From Demequina sp. NBRC 110054 (GTDB taxonomy: Bacteria > Actinomycetota > Actinomycetes > Actinomycetales > Demequinaceae): DNA of 64,000 nt. A model generated the notes under the pieces. The model was not told the DNA's origin and ran no database searches. It saw only the letters and a program-made list of their open reading frames with translations. The translations under genes and the position numbers were made by a program. The stretch is from contig NZ_BBRK01000004.1 of NCBI RefSeq assembly GCF_002090115.1, positions 558,001 through 622,000 of the forward strand, written 5' to 3'. Shown in pieces: positions 39,747 through 50,614 of the stretch; within the stretch, counting starts at the first letter, position 1, and each line of letters opens with the position of its first letter.

Positions 39747-41903
39747 GTGACCACAGCCCTGTACCGCCGCTACCGTCCGGACGACTTCGCCGACGTCGTG
39801 GGACAGGAGCACGTGACCGTGCCCCTCATGCAGGCGCTGCGCGCCGACAAGGTCAACCACGCGTACCTGTTCTCGGGTCCGCGCGGCTGTGGAAAGACCA
39901 CCTCGGCCCGCATCCTCGCGCGCTGCCTCAACTGCGCGGCCGGCCCTACGGACACCCCGTGCGGCACGTGCGACTCGTGCGTCGAGCTGGCGCGCGGCGG
40001 AGCAGGGTCCGTCGACGTCGTGGAGATCGACGCCGCGAGCCACAACGGCGTGGACGACGCGCGCGAGCTGCGCGAGCGCGCTGCCTTCGCCCCCGCGCGC
40101 GACCGCTACAAGATCTTCATCCTCGACGAGGCGCACATGGTCACGCCTCAGGGCTTCAACGCTCTTCTCAAGCTCGTCGAGGAGCCGCCGCCGCACATCC
40201 GCTTCATCTTCGCGACCACCGAGCCGGACAAGGTGATCGGCACCATCCGCTCGCGCACGCACCACTACCCCTTCAGGCTCGTCCCGCCGCCCATCCTCAC
40301 GGACTACCTCGGGCGCCTGTCGGAGGCGGAGTCGGTCAAGGTCGACTCCGGGGTGCTTCCGCTCGTCGTCCGCGCGGGCGGCGGATCGGTGCGCGACTCG
40401 CTCTCCGTGCTCGACCAGCTCATCGCCGGCTCGGGCCCCGAGGGAGTCACCTACGACCGTGCGATCTCGCTGCTGGGCTTCACCGACGCGACGCTCCTGG
40501 ATGATGCGGTGGGCGCGATCGCGGCCGCCGACGGCGCAAGCCTCTTCGACGTGGTGTCACGGGTGATCTCGACGGGACACGAGCCTCGCCGCTTCGTTGA
40601 GGACCTGCTCGAGCGGCTGCGCGACCTCGTCGTGCTCGCAGCTGCCGGCCCCTCGGGAGAGAAGGCCCTCGGCGAGATCCCCGCCGACCAGCTCGAGAGC
40701 ATGAAGGAGCAGGCGCGCTCGCTCGGTCTCGCGCGCGCCTCACGCGCCGGGGACCTCGTGAACGATGCGCTGACCAAGATGGTCGGCGCCACGTCGCCGC
40801 GGCTGCACCTCGAGCTGCTCTGCGCTCGCCTGCTCGCCGCCGACGTCCCGGCGCAGGCGGTCGCGGCACCCGCCGCGGTCCCCCAGGCGTACCCCGCACA
40901 GGCATCCCCCGCGCCCACCGCAGTGCCTTCGCACACGGCCCCTGGTGCCGCACCCGCCGCCTCGAGCGAGCCGCCCGCCGCCAGCGGTCTCTCGGGGGCA
41001 CAGGCGGCCCTCGCGGCCGTGCGGGCGGTGCGCGAGGGTTCCGGCGCTGCTCCCGCGGGCGCCCCGCGACAGCCGGCCGCTCCGCAGGCCGAGCCCGCAC
41101 AGGCACCCGCGCCCCAGGCACCTGCTCCCGCAACGCCTGCCCCCACCACGCAGACCCGCGCCGCCACCCCGCCCGCGGCGGCGAGCGCCTCCTCGTCCGA
41201 GCCTCCGCCGTGGGACGAGGAGCCGGGAGCGCCGTGGGACGAGCCGGCGCCGCCCACCTCGGCGACACCGGTCGTGCGCCAGGAGGCACCCGCTCCTCGG
41301 CCGGCACCCTCGGCGCCCGCAACTCCCGCGCCCGCTCCTGCGCAGCACGCAGCCACACCTGCACCTGCACCTGCGACAGCGGCGCCCGCCGCGCCCAGTG
41401 CTTCCGCGCCGACCGCCGCGGGTGGGGCCGAGGACACCGAGCTCGTGCGCCGTCGCTGGCCCGAGGTGCTCGGCACCCTCGAACGTCACCGCGTCACGTG
41501 GGCCATGGTCAGCCAGAGCGCGCAGGTCGGACGCATCGACAGCGGGGTCCTTCACCTCGCCTTCGACTCGCCCGCGCTCGCGCAGCGGTTCGGCAGCGGC
41601 CCCCACTCCGAGAACGTCGCGCTTGCGGTGAGGGAGACCCTCGGCCTCAAGGTGCGCGTCGAGGGATCCCACGGCGTCTCACCCGCGGCCGCCTCGCCTG
41701 GTGCCTCGACGCCGGCGCCCGGCGGTGCTCCGTCGGCCGCGAGCGCGGCGGCACCGTCAGCACCCAGCGCGCCTGCCGCATCGTCCGCTCCCGCAGACGA
41801 CTACGAGGACATCTCGGACGACGACGCGGTGGCGGACGACTCCGCCTCGGCAGGAGTCGAGGTCGTGACGAAGCTGCTCGGCGGCCGCATCGTCGAGTCC
41901 TGA
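39747..41903 (+). CDS. dnaX: DNA polymerase III subunits gamma/tau
   Basis: A 718-aa clamp-loader ATPase. It starts VTTALYRRYRPDDFADVVGQ, with Walker A GPRGCGKTT, a zinc module of four cysteines (CLNC, CGTC, CDSC), DEAH box (LDEAHM), sensor 1 and the SRTHHYPFRL arginine-finger region. Residues about 370-560 are an Ala/Pro-rich linker, then a C-terminal tau-like domain near 565-650 and another acidic tail. The GTG at 39,747 is seven bases after TAGGCT (39,734-39,739), suggesting a leaderless message. No A-rich frameshift site was seen, so a separate gamma form is not predicted. recR follows 72 bp downstream. Confidence 0.97.
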   Translation: MTTALYRRYRPDDFADVVGQEHVTVPLMQALRADKVNHAYLFSGPRGCGKTTSARILARCLNCAAGPTDTPCGTCDSCVELARGGAGSVDVVEIDAASHNGVDDARELRERAAFAPARDRYKIFILDEAHMVTPQGFNALLKLVEEPPPHIRFIFATTEPDKVIGTIRSRTHHYPFRLVPPPILTDYLGRLSEAESVKVDSGVLPLVVRAGGGSVRDSLSVLDQLIAGSGPEGVTYDRAISLLGFTDATLLDDAVGAIAAADGASLFDVVSRVISTGHEPRRFVEDLLERLRDLVVLAAAGPSGEKALGEIPADQLESMKEQARSLGLARASRAGDLVNDALTKMVGATSPRLHLELLCARLLAADVPAQAVAAPAAVPQAYPAQASPAPTAVPSHTAPGAAPAASSEPPAASGLSGAQAALAAVRAVREGSGAAPAGAPRQPAAPQAEPAQAPAPQAPAPATPAPTTQTRAATPPAAASASSSEPPPWDEEPGAPWDEPAPPTSATPVVRQEAPAPRPAPSAPATPAPAPAQHAATPAPAPATAAPAAPSASAPTAAGGAEDTELVRRRWPEVLGTLERHRVTWAMVSQSAQVGRIDSGVLHLAFDSPALAQRFGSGPHSENVALAVRETLGLKVRVEGSHGVSPAAASPGASTPAPGGAPSAASAAAPSAPSAPAASSAPADDYEDISDDDAVADDSASAGVEVVTKLLGGRIVES

Positions 41904-41975
41904 GGCCTGCGGCGCGGCGAGTCCGTGGTGCCGAGGTGACCCGCGAAGTCAGCGGGGACGCCTACTCTTGACCCC

Positions 41976-42572
41976 ATGTACGACGGCGCAGTTCAGGATC
42001 TGATCGACGAGCTCGGGCACCTGCCCGGCGTGGGCCCCAAGAGCGCCCAGCGCATCGCTTTCCACCTGCTCGCGGCCGACGCGGTCGACGTGAAGCGTCT
42101 TGCCGACGCGATCACCACCGTCAAGGAGCGTGTGCGCTTCTGCGCGACGTGCGGCAACGTCGCGGAGTCGGAGGAGTGCCGCATCTGCGCAGACCCGCGG
42201 CGCGCGGAGGACCTTCTCTGCGTCGTCGAGGAGCCCAAGGACGTCGTGGTGATCGAACGGACCCGCGAGTACCGCGGCCGCTACCACGTGCTCGGCGGCG
42301 CGATCGATCCGATGAACGGCGTCGGCCCGGACGACCTGCGGATCCGCGAGCTGATGGGCCGACTCGGCGACGGCAAGATCCAGGAGGTCATCATCGCGAC
42401 CGACCCCAACATCGAGGGCGAGGCGACCGCGACCTACCTGTCCCGCATGCTCGTCCCGATGGGCGTCGAGGTGTCGCGCCTCGCCTCGGGCCTGCCCGTC
42501 GGCGGCGACCTCGAGTACGCCGACGAGGTCACCCTTGGCCGCGCCTTCGAGGGGCGCCGCAAGGTCAGCTGA
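41976..42572 (+). CDS. recR: Recombination mediator RecR
   Basis: A 198-aa RecR. Helix-hairpin-helix ([17 protein letters not shown]), a four-cysteine zinc finger ([16 protein letters not shown]) and a TOPRIM domain ([36 protein letters not shown]) are in normal order. It acts with RecF/RecO in loading RecA at gaps. The ATG at 41,976 is seven bases after TACTCT (41,963-41,968) with no Shine-Dalgarno, another probable leaderless start. It is on the same strand as dnaX, the common actinobacterial order. Confidence 0.97.
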   Translation: MYDGAVQDLIDELGHLPGVGPKSAQRIAFHLLAADAVDVKRLADAITTVKERVRFCATCGNVAESEECRICADPRRAEDLLCVVEEPKDVVVIERTREYRGRYHVLGGAIDPMNGVGPDDLRIRELMGRLGDGKIQEVIIATDPNIEGEATATYLSRMLVPMGVEVSRLASGLPVGGDLEYADEVTLGRAFEGRRKVS

Positions 42573-42594
42573 CGCGGGAGCGCTCGCCGCACCC

Positions 42595-42605
42595 GCATCG
42601 TCCCG
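42595..42605 (+). repeat. GCATCGTCCC intergenic motif, copy 3
   Basis: GCATCGTCCCG lies 22 bp after the recR stop codon and before the probable terminator hairpin. Confidence 0.55.
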
Positions 42606-42634
42606 TTCGCCCGCCACCGCCGGGGAAGACGACG

Positions 42635-42668
42635 ACGGCCGCGCACCGACGGGTCGATGCGCGGCCGT
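42635..42668 (+). terminator. Probable recR terminator hairpin
   Basis: ACGGCCGCGCA (42,635-42,645) pairs perfectly with TGCGCGGCCGT (42,658-42,668) around a 12-base loop, 62 bp after recR. No U-tract follows. Confidence 0.5.
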
Positions 42669-43093
42669 GCCGTGCGATCGCGGGCATAGGGGATCCGCGA
42701 TCTGGTCCGTGACCACCGTGGAGGAGGGGTGTGGTGGCCTCGGGGCGCTAGGAAGAATGACCTCCCGGGACCGCCGACCGCGAGTGACGTCGCGGAGAGG
42801 CGGTCCCGGGAGCGGTGTGGCGCAGGGCCGGGAACCAGCGGCCCTCGCCAGAGGACACGGCACCATTGAGGGGGTGCACGGCGCGGCCAGCACGGGGCGT
42901 CGCGGAGACGGCATGGAGGAAAGGGATTCCCCGCGATGCTCGCTCGATGCGGCTGGCGCCGTATTCGGTGACCGTGTCCATGTCTCCGATTCAACGCCCG
43001 CACCCTGAGAGAACGCGCAGAGCGAACCCAGAGGATGCACCGAGTTCGGCACCGCGTGCCGCCAGGCCTCAGCGCAGCGTCACGCGGACCGCT
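42669..43093. other. Spacer between recR and ABC exporter genes
   Basis: No convincing gene. The best candidate is a minus-strand frame, 42,748-42,981 (77 codons), with CGGAGAC directly before its ATG, but its product has no recognisable feature and codon use is unremarkable. A short inverted region around 42,762-42,808 (GACCTCCCGGGACCG / CGGTCCCGGGAG) may be a terminator for one of the flanking units. Confidence 0.4.
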
Positions 43094-44332
43094 TCAGGCG
43101 ACCCTGGTGCCCCTCGGCAGGGTTCCGTACGGGACGGCGACGCGCCTCACCGCGATGAGCACCGAGCCCGTCGCCAGGAGCGCGTGGAAGCCGAGCCCCC
43201 ACGGCCACGTGGGCGACAGCCCCTCGCGCGCCTCGCGCCGGTACAGCTCCTCCTCGGACAGGCCGGGCTGGCAGTAGTCGTCGGTGGTCGCCGGAGGAAG
43301 CCGCAGCTCGCGCACGCCCTGCTTGATCGCGTCGAGGATCCCGTAGAACTCGTAGTAGTCGTCCGAGTCCTCGTCGATCGCGGGGGTCGGCGCCGAGTCG
43401 GCGACGATCACGTACGGGTTGACCGCGAGCAGCCACCAGAGCCGATCGGTGCGGTAGGTCGTCGTGGTGTAGGTCTCCTCGATGCAGCGATAGGGCTCCC
43501 CGTACTCGTCCATGTACGGGTACTCCGAGTCGTCGACGCCGCTCCCGGCGTACGAGTAGTCCCGCCACGTGCTCGTGACCTCGCGCTCGACGGGCATCGT
43601 GAGCATGAGCAGGGGGAACAGGATCGGCAGCACGACGACGAGCACCGCGACGGTGACGTAGGTGAGGACCGCGGACGATGCGGTCCGTGCGGTGAGCGCG
43701 GACCAGGCCAGCCCCATCGCGCACACGACGAGGAGCTCGGCGGCGAGGACGGCGATCACGGTGAGCAGCGCGGCCGGGTGGGCGTCGGAGCTCAGCATCG
43801 CGAAACCCAGGAACGGCACCGCGACCGCGAGGATCGCGAGGGACGCGAACCACGACGCGAGCAGCTTGCCCAGCACGATGTCCCAAGCCGACAGCGTCGT
43901 TGCCTGGAGCGGCGCGAGCGTGCCCTCCTTGGAGTCTCCGTTGATCGATGTCGCGGTGAGCGTCGGCGACACGACCAGCCCGAGGAAGAGCACGAAGTAC
44001 GTGACGAGGCCGAACACCAGGTCGCCCGTGCCCCACTCGTCGCCGGGCACCGCGATCGCGATGAGGCCGGTCACGACGGCGATCAGCGCGGCGATGAGCG
44101 CGAGCGCCCACTTCCACTTGGTCGAGCGCACCCGCTGGCGGAGCTCGAGACCGATCACGAGCGTGAGCCCCGACCAGCTCAGGCGGCCGAACGACGGCCG
44201 CCCGCGGCGTGGTCCAGGCGACGGCGGCATCGTCCCGGTGGCCTGACCGCCCGACCCTGGCATCGTCTCGAAGGGCGAGTCCTGCGGGCCCCGCGCGGCA
44301 CCCTGCGCACCCATGCTGTCCCCCGCGCTCAT
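43094..44332 (-). CDS. ABC-2 type exporter permease
   Basis: A 412-aa membrane component. A Gly/Pro-rich cytoplasmic N-terminus of about 60 residues is followed by six helices, with a large extracellular loop of about 120 acidic and tyrosine-rich residues (positions about 255-375) before the last helix. The ARTASSAVLTYVTVA block and the arrangement fit ABC-2 permeases such as those of NatAB/CcmB type. The ATG overlaps the stop codon of the ATPase gene (ATGA), so it partners with it. Substrate unknown. Confidence 0.82.
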   Translation of the reverse strand: MSAGDSMGAQGAARGPQDSPFETMPGSGGQATGTMPPSPGPRRGRPSFGRLSWSGLTLVIGLELRQRVRSTKWKWALALIAALIAVVTGLIAIAVPGDEWGTGDLVFGLVTYFVLFLGLVVSPTLTATSINGDSKEGTLAPLQATTLSAWDIVLGKLLASWFASLAILAVAVPFLGFAMLSSDAHPAALLTVIAVLAAELLVVCAMGLAWSALTARTASSAVLTYVTVAVLVVVLPILFPLLMLTMPVEREVTSTWRDYSYAGSGVDDSEYPYMDEYGEPYRCIEETYTTTTYRTDRLWWLLAVNPYVIVADSAPTPAIDEDSDDYYEFYGILDAIKQGVRELRLPPATTDDYCQPGLSEEELYRREAREGLSPTWPWGLGFHALLATGSVLIAVRRVAVPYGTLPRGTRVA

Positions 44333-45276
44333 CGCCGCTCCTGCTCGATCGTGAGATACGCCTGCTCAAGCGCCGAACCCACCGGGCCGAACGCGCTGAT
44401 CCTGATCCCCTGCCCGACGAGCGAGGCCAGCAGGTCTGCCGCATCGTCCGCGTCTGCCACGTGGACGACAGCGACCGAGGCATCTGCGCCCTCGACCGGC
44501 GACCAGTCGCGCGCCGCCTGGGACAGCGCCGCATGCACATCGTGGCCCGGCAACGCCGTCACCCGCCATCGAGCTCGGGCGCGCGCGACCTCCGCGTCCG
44601 CGCTCTCGCCGAGGGTGACTCCCCTGGACATGAAGACGGCCTCGTCGACCATCTCGTCAAGCTCGCTGAGCACATGCGAGGAGATCAGCACCGCGCGGCC
44701 CTCGGACGCGAGCGCGCGCACCAGGTCGCGCAGCTCGATCCGCGAGCGCGGGTCGAGGCCCGACGCGGGCTCGTCGAGGATCAGGACGGCGGGGTCTCCC
44801 ATGAGGGCGCGCGCGAGCGAGAGGCGCTGCTTCTGGCCTCGGCTGAGGACGCGCGCCGGCTGCGCGGCGAGGTCGGCGAGATGGACCTTCTCGAGCATCG
44901 CGAACGCCCGCTCGGTCGCCTCGTTCCTCGGGAGACCATAGGCGCGGCCAAAGGTCTCGAGAGTCTCGGCGCACGTGAGCGAGTCCCACATGCCGAGCAC
45001 ATCAGGCATCCACCCGATCCCTCTGCGCGCTACCGCGCCAGCGGTCACGGGATCATGGCCGAGGACCTCGACCGTGCCGCCATCCGGGCGCAGCAGGCCC
45101 GCGAGCATCAGCATGAGCGTCGTCTTGCCACAGCCGTTGGGACCGATGAGCGCCGTCACAGTGCCCGGTGTGAGCGTCAGCGACGCGTTGATCACCGCCT
45201 GCACCGACCCGAACGAACGCCTGACCCCCTGCGCGTGCAGCGCGTGCCCGCTCGGCGCCTCTGCCTGGACCGTCAT
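44329..45276 (-). CDS. ABC exporter ATP-binding protein
   Basis: A 315-aa ATPase with Walker A GPNGCGKTT, Q-loop region, signature LSRGQKQR (Gly-Gln variant of LSGGQ), Walker B VLILDEPASGLD and H-loop SSHVLSE, plus a C-terminal domain of about 90 residues. This is the CcmA/NatA type that pairs with ABC-2 permeases, not the MalK type, so it does not energise the sugar importers. The ATG at 45,276 is six bases from AAGGGGG; an in-frame GTG at 45,282 abuts the ribosome site and is less likely. The pair lies between recR and lysC on the opposite strand. Confidence 0.92.
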   Translation of the reverse strand: MTVQAEAPSGHALHAQGVRRSFGSVQAVINASLTLTPGTVTALIGPNGCGKTTLMLMLAGLLRPDGGTVEVLGHDPVTAGAVARRGIGWMPDVLGMWDSLTCAETLETFGRAYGLPRNEATERAFAMLEKVHLADLAAQPARVLSRGQKQRLSLARALMGDPAVLILDEPASGLDPRSRIELRDLVRALASEGRAVLISSHVLSELDEMVDEAVFMSRGVTLGESADAEVARARARWRVTALPGHDVHAALSQAARDWSPVEGADASVAVVHVADADDAADLLASLVGQGIRISAFGPVGSALEQAYLTIEQERR

Positions 45277-45325
45277 GGTCACCCCCTTGGTGACCGCAAG
45301 CGTAGAGCCAGGATGGGCTCAGCGG

Positions 45326-46864
45326 CTAGACATCCGCGGGTATCGCGGGCGTGGTCGCCTCGGCGAGCACCCGCTCCTGTGCATAGCCGGGCGCCTCGAC
45401 GCGGGACTCGCCGCGATCGGGATCTCCGTAGAACACCGTCGCGTGGTCGGCCGCGTGCGCCGACGCCTCGACGCGCCCGGTCTCGATCAGCGTGAGCCAA
45501 TCTCCGTGGACCGCGTCTGCGAGCTCCTGCGGAGCGTCCTCGCCGCACCGCCGCACGGCGACGTCGTCGTTCAGGATGTCGAATCCGAACGGCAGATCCA
45601 GGCAGTGCACCGCGAGGCCCAGGTCAGGCATGGGGCTGCACCACCGGAAGTCGTACGCCCACGTGCGCTCCGCGGCTCCGCCTCGCGCGCGCAGGTCCGC
45701 CCATCGCGCGACATGACGGCGGAACACCGCGTCCGTCATCGCCTGACCGGCGATGTCCGTGATCCCCGCGCGAGGGCTGCGCGCGATCAGGGCCGCGTGG
45801 AGCTCCTCGGGAAGGCCGGCCCTCGTCAGCAGCTCCGCCGCGGACACGTCTGCGAGCGCCTCCGCGGACCCTCCCGTGACGTGGTTGAACTCGTGCGCGG
45901 TCGCGCCCACGAGCAGCGCGACGTCGTCGCCCACTCCCGACGCGAGCGCCTCGGCGACCCCCTCGGGGATGAGGTCACCGTCGATCGCGGGCGACAGGAA
46001 GAGATCGGGACCCGTGAAGATCCCCGCGAAGGGCTCGCCCTGCTCGGCCCCGAACGAGTCCTGCGCGGCGATGATCGTGCGCTCGGGGACCGCGCGCATC
46101 CCGTCGAGGTCCGGCGTGACGCCGAGCCCGCGCGCTCCTCGCTCCGCGATGCGGCGGGCATCGTCCACGGTCATCATCGTGTCCGCGGGAGACAGCGCGA
46201 GCGCTCCCGCGAAGAGTCCACGCGCCGCGGGCATGGTCAGCAGCCGCATGACGGCCGCGCCGCCGGCGGACTGCCCCGCGATGGTCACCCTGCTGGGGTC
46301 TCCGCCGAACGCGCGGATGTTGCGCTGCACCCATGCGAGCGCGGCCATCCAGTCCAGGACGCCGCGGTTGTGGGGCGCGCCGTCGATCCAACCGAAGCCG
46401 TCGTAGCCGAGCCGATAGCTGAAAGCGACAGTGACCACCCCGTCGCGGTGGAAGGCGTGGCCCTGGTACCACGGACTCGCATGCGATCCCCCGACGAAGC
46501 CGCCGCCGTGGATGTACACGAGCACCGGCAGCCCGACGTCCGCGCTCGGATCAGGCGTGCCCACGTCGATCGACAGCAGGTCGTCCCCGGGGATCGAGGG
46601 CTCCGGCACGAACGGGTCGTCGCCGTAGGGCGACCACCGCTGGGGAGTGGCACCGTGAGCGACGGCGTCGCGCACGCCGGACCACGCCGCACGAGGCGCC
46701 GGTGCGAGGAAGCGCAGGTCCCCCACGGGCGGCTCGGCGTACGGGATGCCGAGGAAGCGCGCCGAGCGGCTCGTGCCGCCGTCGCGCGACACCCAGTCCT
46801 CCCAGAAGCCGCGCACGGCTCCGGACTCGGTGCGGACGACGGGACGATCTGCGGCGGCGTTCAC
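45326..46864 (-). CDS. Type B carboxylesterase
   Basis: A 512-aa carboxylesterase/lipase-family hydrolase. Oxyanion motif YIHGGGFVGG, nucleophile Ser in GQSAGGAAVM (GxSxG), the acid in the downstream barrel and a His in the HCLDLPFGF region are arranged as in para-nitrobenzyl esterases. No signal peptide. The GTG at 46,864 (GTGAACGCC) is taken as start, although GGAGG lies unusually close. It could deacylate feruloyl or acetyl groups on imported oligosaccharides, but it lies outside the arabinan locus and such a role is only a guess. 49 bp upstream of the ABC exporter genes on the same strand. Confidence 0.88.
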   Translation of the reverse strand: MNAAADRPVVRTESGAVRGFWEDWVSRDGGTSRSARFLGIPYAEPPVGDLRFLAPAPRAAWSGVRDAVAHGATPQRWSPYGDDPFVPEPSIPGDDLLSIDVGTPDPSADVGLPVLVYIHGGGFVGGSHASPWYQGHAFHRDGVVTVAFSYRLGYDGFGWIDGAPHNRGVLDWMAALAWVQRNIRAFGGDPSRVTIAGQSAGGAAVMRLLTMPAARGLFAGALALSPADTMMTVDDARRIAERGARGLGVTPDLDGMRAVPERTIIAAQDSFGAEQGEPFAGIFTGPDLFLSPAIDGDLIPEGVAEALASGVGDDVALLVGATAHEFNHVTGGSAEALADVSAAELLTRAGLPEELHAALIARSPRAGITDIAGQAMTDAVFRRHVARWADLRARGGAAERTWAYDFRWCSPMPDLGLAVHCLDLPFGFDILNDDVAVRRCGEDAPQELADAVHGDWLTLIETGRVEASAHAADHATVFYGDPDRGESRVEAPGYAQERVLAEATTPAIPADV

Positions 46865-46939
46865 CCCTCCACCCTAGGCGTGCTCGAGGCGCGGGCGGGC
46901 GGGTCGGAAGGCCCGCACGAAGGGTGCGGGCACTCTGTC

Positions 46940-46945
46940 TAGAAT
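46940..46945 (+). promoter_or_regulatory. Putative -10 of lysC-asd
   Basis: TAGAAT gives a start about 50 nt before the lysC GTG. No good -35 was found, and no leader peptide or riboswitch was recognised in the short leader. Confidence 0.45.
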
Positions 46946-47002
46946 GGGGTGCCGCGACGTACGCGTGCGCGGCTTCCCCTTGATCAGTTGAAGGAGTGCG
47001 CC

Positions 47003-49314
<2,312 letters not shown>

Positions 49315-49347
49315 CGCCTCGGCGCACGCGCCACCCCAAGGCTCTCG

Positions 49348-49374
49348 GGGCCCCTTGCACACCGCGAGGGGCCC
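49348..49374 (+). terminator. asd terminator hairpin
   Basis: GGGCCCCTTGC pairs with GCGAGGGGCCC around ACACC (one G-T pair), followed by TTGCCTTTGCC. 33 bp after the asd stop. Confidence 0.7.
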
Positions 49375-49437
49375 TTGCCTTTGCCCCCGCTGTCGTGCGC
49401 CTGCGAGGCCCCGCGCTCGGCTGTCCTCCGGAGACGA

Positions 49438-49467
49438 CGAGAGCCCCTTCCGAAGAAGGGGCTCTCG
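49438..49467. terminator. Bidirectional terminator between asd and tRNA-Pro
   Basis: A perfect 13-bp stem, CGAGAGCCCCTTC / GAAGGGGCTCTCG, with a CGAA loop. It lies between convergent transcripts of asd and tRNA-Pro. Confidence 0.75.
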
Positions 49468-49492
49468 CTGCTGATGACCTCGGTCATCTCAC

Positions 49493-49568
<76 letters not shown>

Positions 49569-49678
49569 TGATTTGAGCCTGCTCAGGATACCGGACGAGT
49601 AGCCCATTCAAGAAATCGGCGGATCGCGGAACAGCGTCGCCCCGGAAGGCGCGTCCGGGGCGAGTGGCCGGGTGACGC

Positions 49679-50614
49679 TCAGGCCCGCGGAGTGAGCGTC
49701 AGCAGCGTCGCCTCGGGACGACACGCGAAGCGCACCGGCGCGTAGGGCGAGTGCCCGAGCCCTGCCGACACGTGAAGCCATGTGGAGTCGACCCCGCCCC
49801 GGTCAGGACGATCGCCGGGCCACCCGGTGAGGCCCTTGACGCGCCCCGTGTCGATGTCGCAGTTGGTGACGAGCGCGCCGAGACCAGGGACGCAGACCTG
49901 ACCGCCGTGAGTGTGCCCGGCGAGGATCAGGTCGCAGCCGTCCTCCCACAGGCCGTCCAGGACGCGCGTGTAGGGCGCATGCGTGACGCCGATGCGAACG
50001 TCCCCGCGGTCCTCGGACGGTTCGGGCATCGCGTCCCTGCCGATGTGCGCATCGTCGGTCCCGACAAGGCTCAGCGCGACACCGTCGACGACAATTCCGC
50101 CGCGGGTGTTCGTGAGGTCGACCCAGCCCGACTCCCGCAGGATCGCGCGCAGCAGCTCGTGAGGAAGCTCCGCACGATCGGGGTGGAGCGTCGACGGCCC
50201 CGAGAAGTACTGGAACGGGTTCAGCCGACGCGGCCCGAAGTAGTCGTTGGAGCCGAAGACGAACGCGCCCGGCCGCGCGAGCAGCGGCGCGAGCGCTTCG
50301 ACGAGCGACGGCACCGCATCGGGGTGGCCCAGGTTGTCACCGGTGTCGACGACAATGTCGGGCTCAAGGCTCGCGAGGTCGCGCACCCACGCCACCCGGT
50401 CACGCTGGGAGGGTGTGAGGTGCAGGTCGGAGATCTGCAGCACGGTGAGCGGCGCGGCGCCGGCGGGCAGCACCGGAACGGTCACGTGCCGAAGCACGTA
50501 GCGGTGCGCCTCGAGCAGCCCCCATGCGAGGCAGGCGGCTCCGACGCCGACCGTCACGGCCGCACCGCGACCGACGGCCGTGCCGAGGCCGTGCGACCCC
50601 GCCTCGCGGCTCAT
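49679..50614 (-). CDS. Membrane-anchored metallophosphoesterase
   Basis: A 311-aa calcineurin-like phosphoesterase of the YkuE/YaeI type. One N-terminal helix at about residues 17-35, then metal-binding motifs QISDLHL, DTGDN, GSND (instead of GNH/D), THAP and GHTHGG. The two-metal site therefore appears intact. Such proteins can act on lipid or nucleotide phosphates; the substrate here is unknown. The ATG at 50,614 overlaps the ponA stop (ATGA), and this ponA-phosphoesterase pair is common in actinobacteria. Confidence 0.9.
   Translation of the reverse strand: MSREAGSHGLGTAVGRGAAVTVGVGAACLAWGLLEAHRYVLRHVTVPVLPAGAAPLTVLQISDLHLTPSQRDRVAWVRDLASLEPDIVVDTGDNLGHPDAVPSLVEALAPLLARPGAFVFGSNDYFGPRRLNPFQYFSGPSTLHPDRAELPHELLRAILRESGWVDLTNTRGGIVVDGVALSLVGTDDAHIGRDAMPEPSEDRGDVRIGVTHAPYTRVLDGLWEDGCDLILAGHTHGGQVCVPGLGALVTNCDIDTGRVKGLTGWPGDRPDRGGVDSTWLHVSAGLGHSPYAPVRFACRPEATLLTLTPRA

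Noticed and set aside
40860-41420. Repetitive Ala/Pro coding stretch as a possible DNA repeat array
   Set aside because: It is the low-complexity linker of dnaX between the clamp-loader core and the C-terminal domain; codons vary and there is no unit repeat.
39747-41903. Programmed frameshift in dnaX producing a gamma form
   Set aside because: No A-rich slippery heptamer or following stem-loop was found; only the full-length product is supported.
42748-42981. 77-codon minus-strand frame with a GGAG before its ATG
   Set aside because: The ribosome site is too close to the start and the product is unrecognisable; not enough to call a gene, though it deserves a look in RNA data.
44329-45276. 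ATPase gene as the missing energiser of the sugar importers
   Set aside because: It is overlapped by its own ABC-2 permease partner and has the exporter-type C-terminus rather than a MalK/TOBE arrangement.
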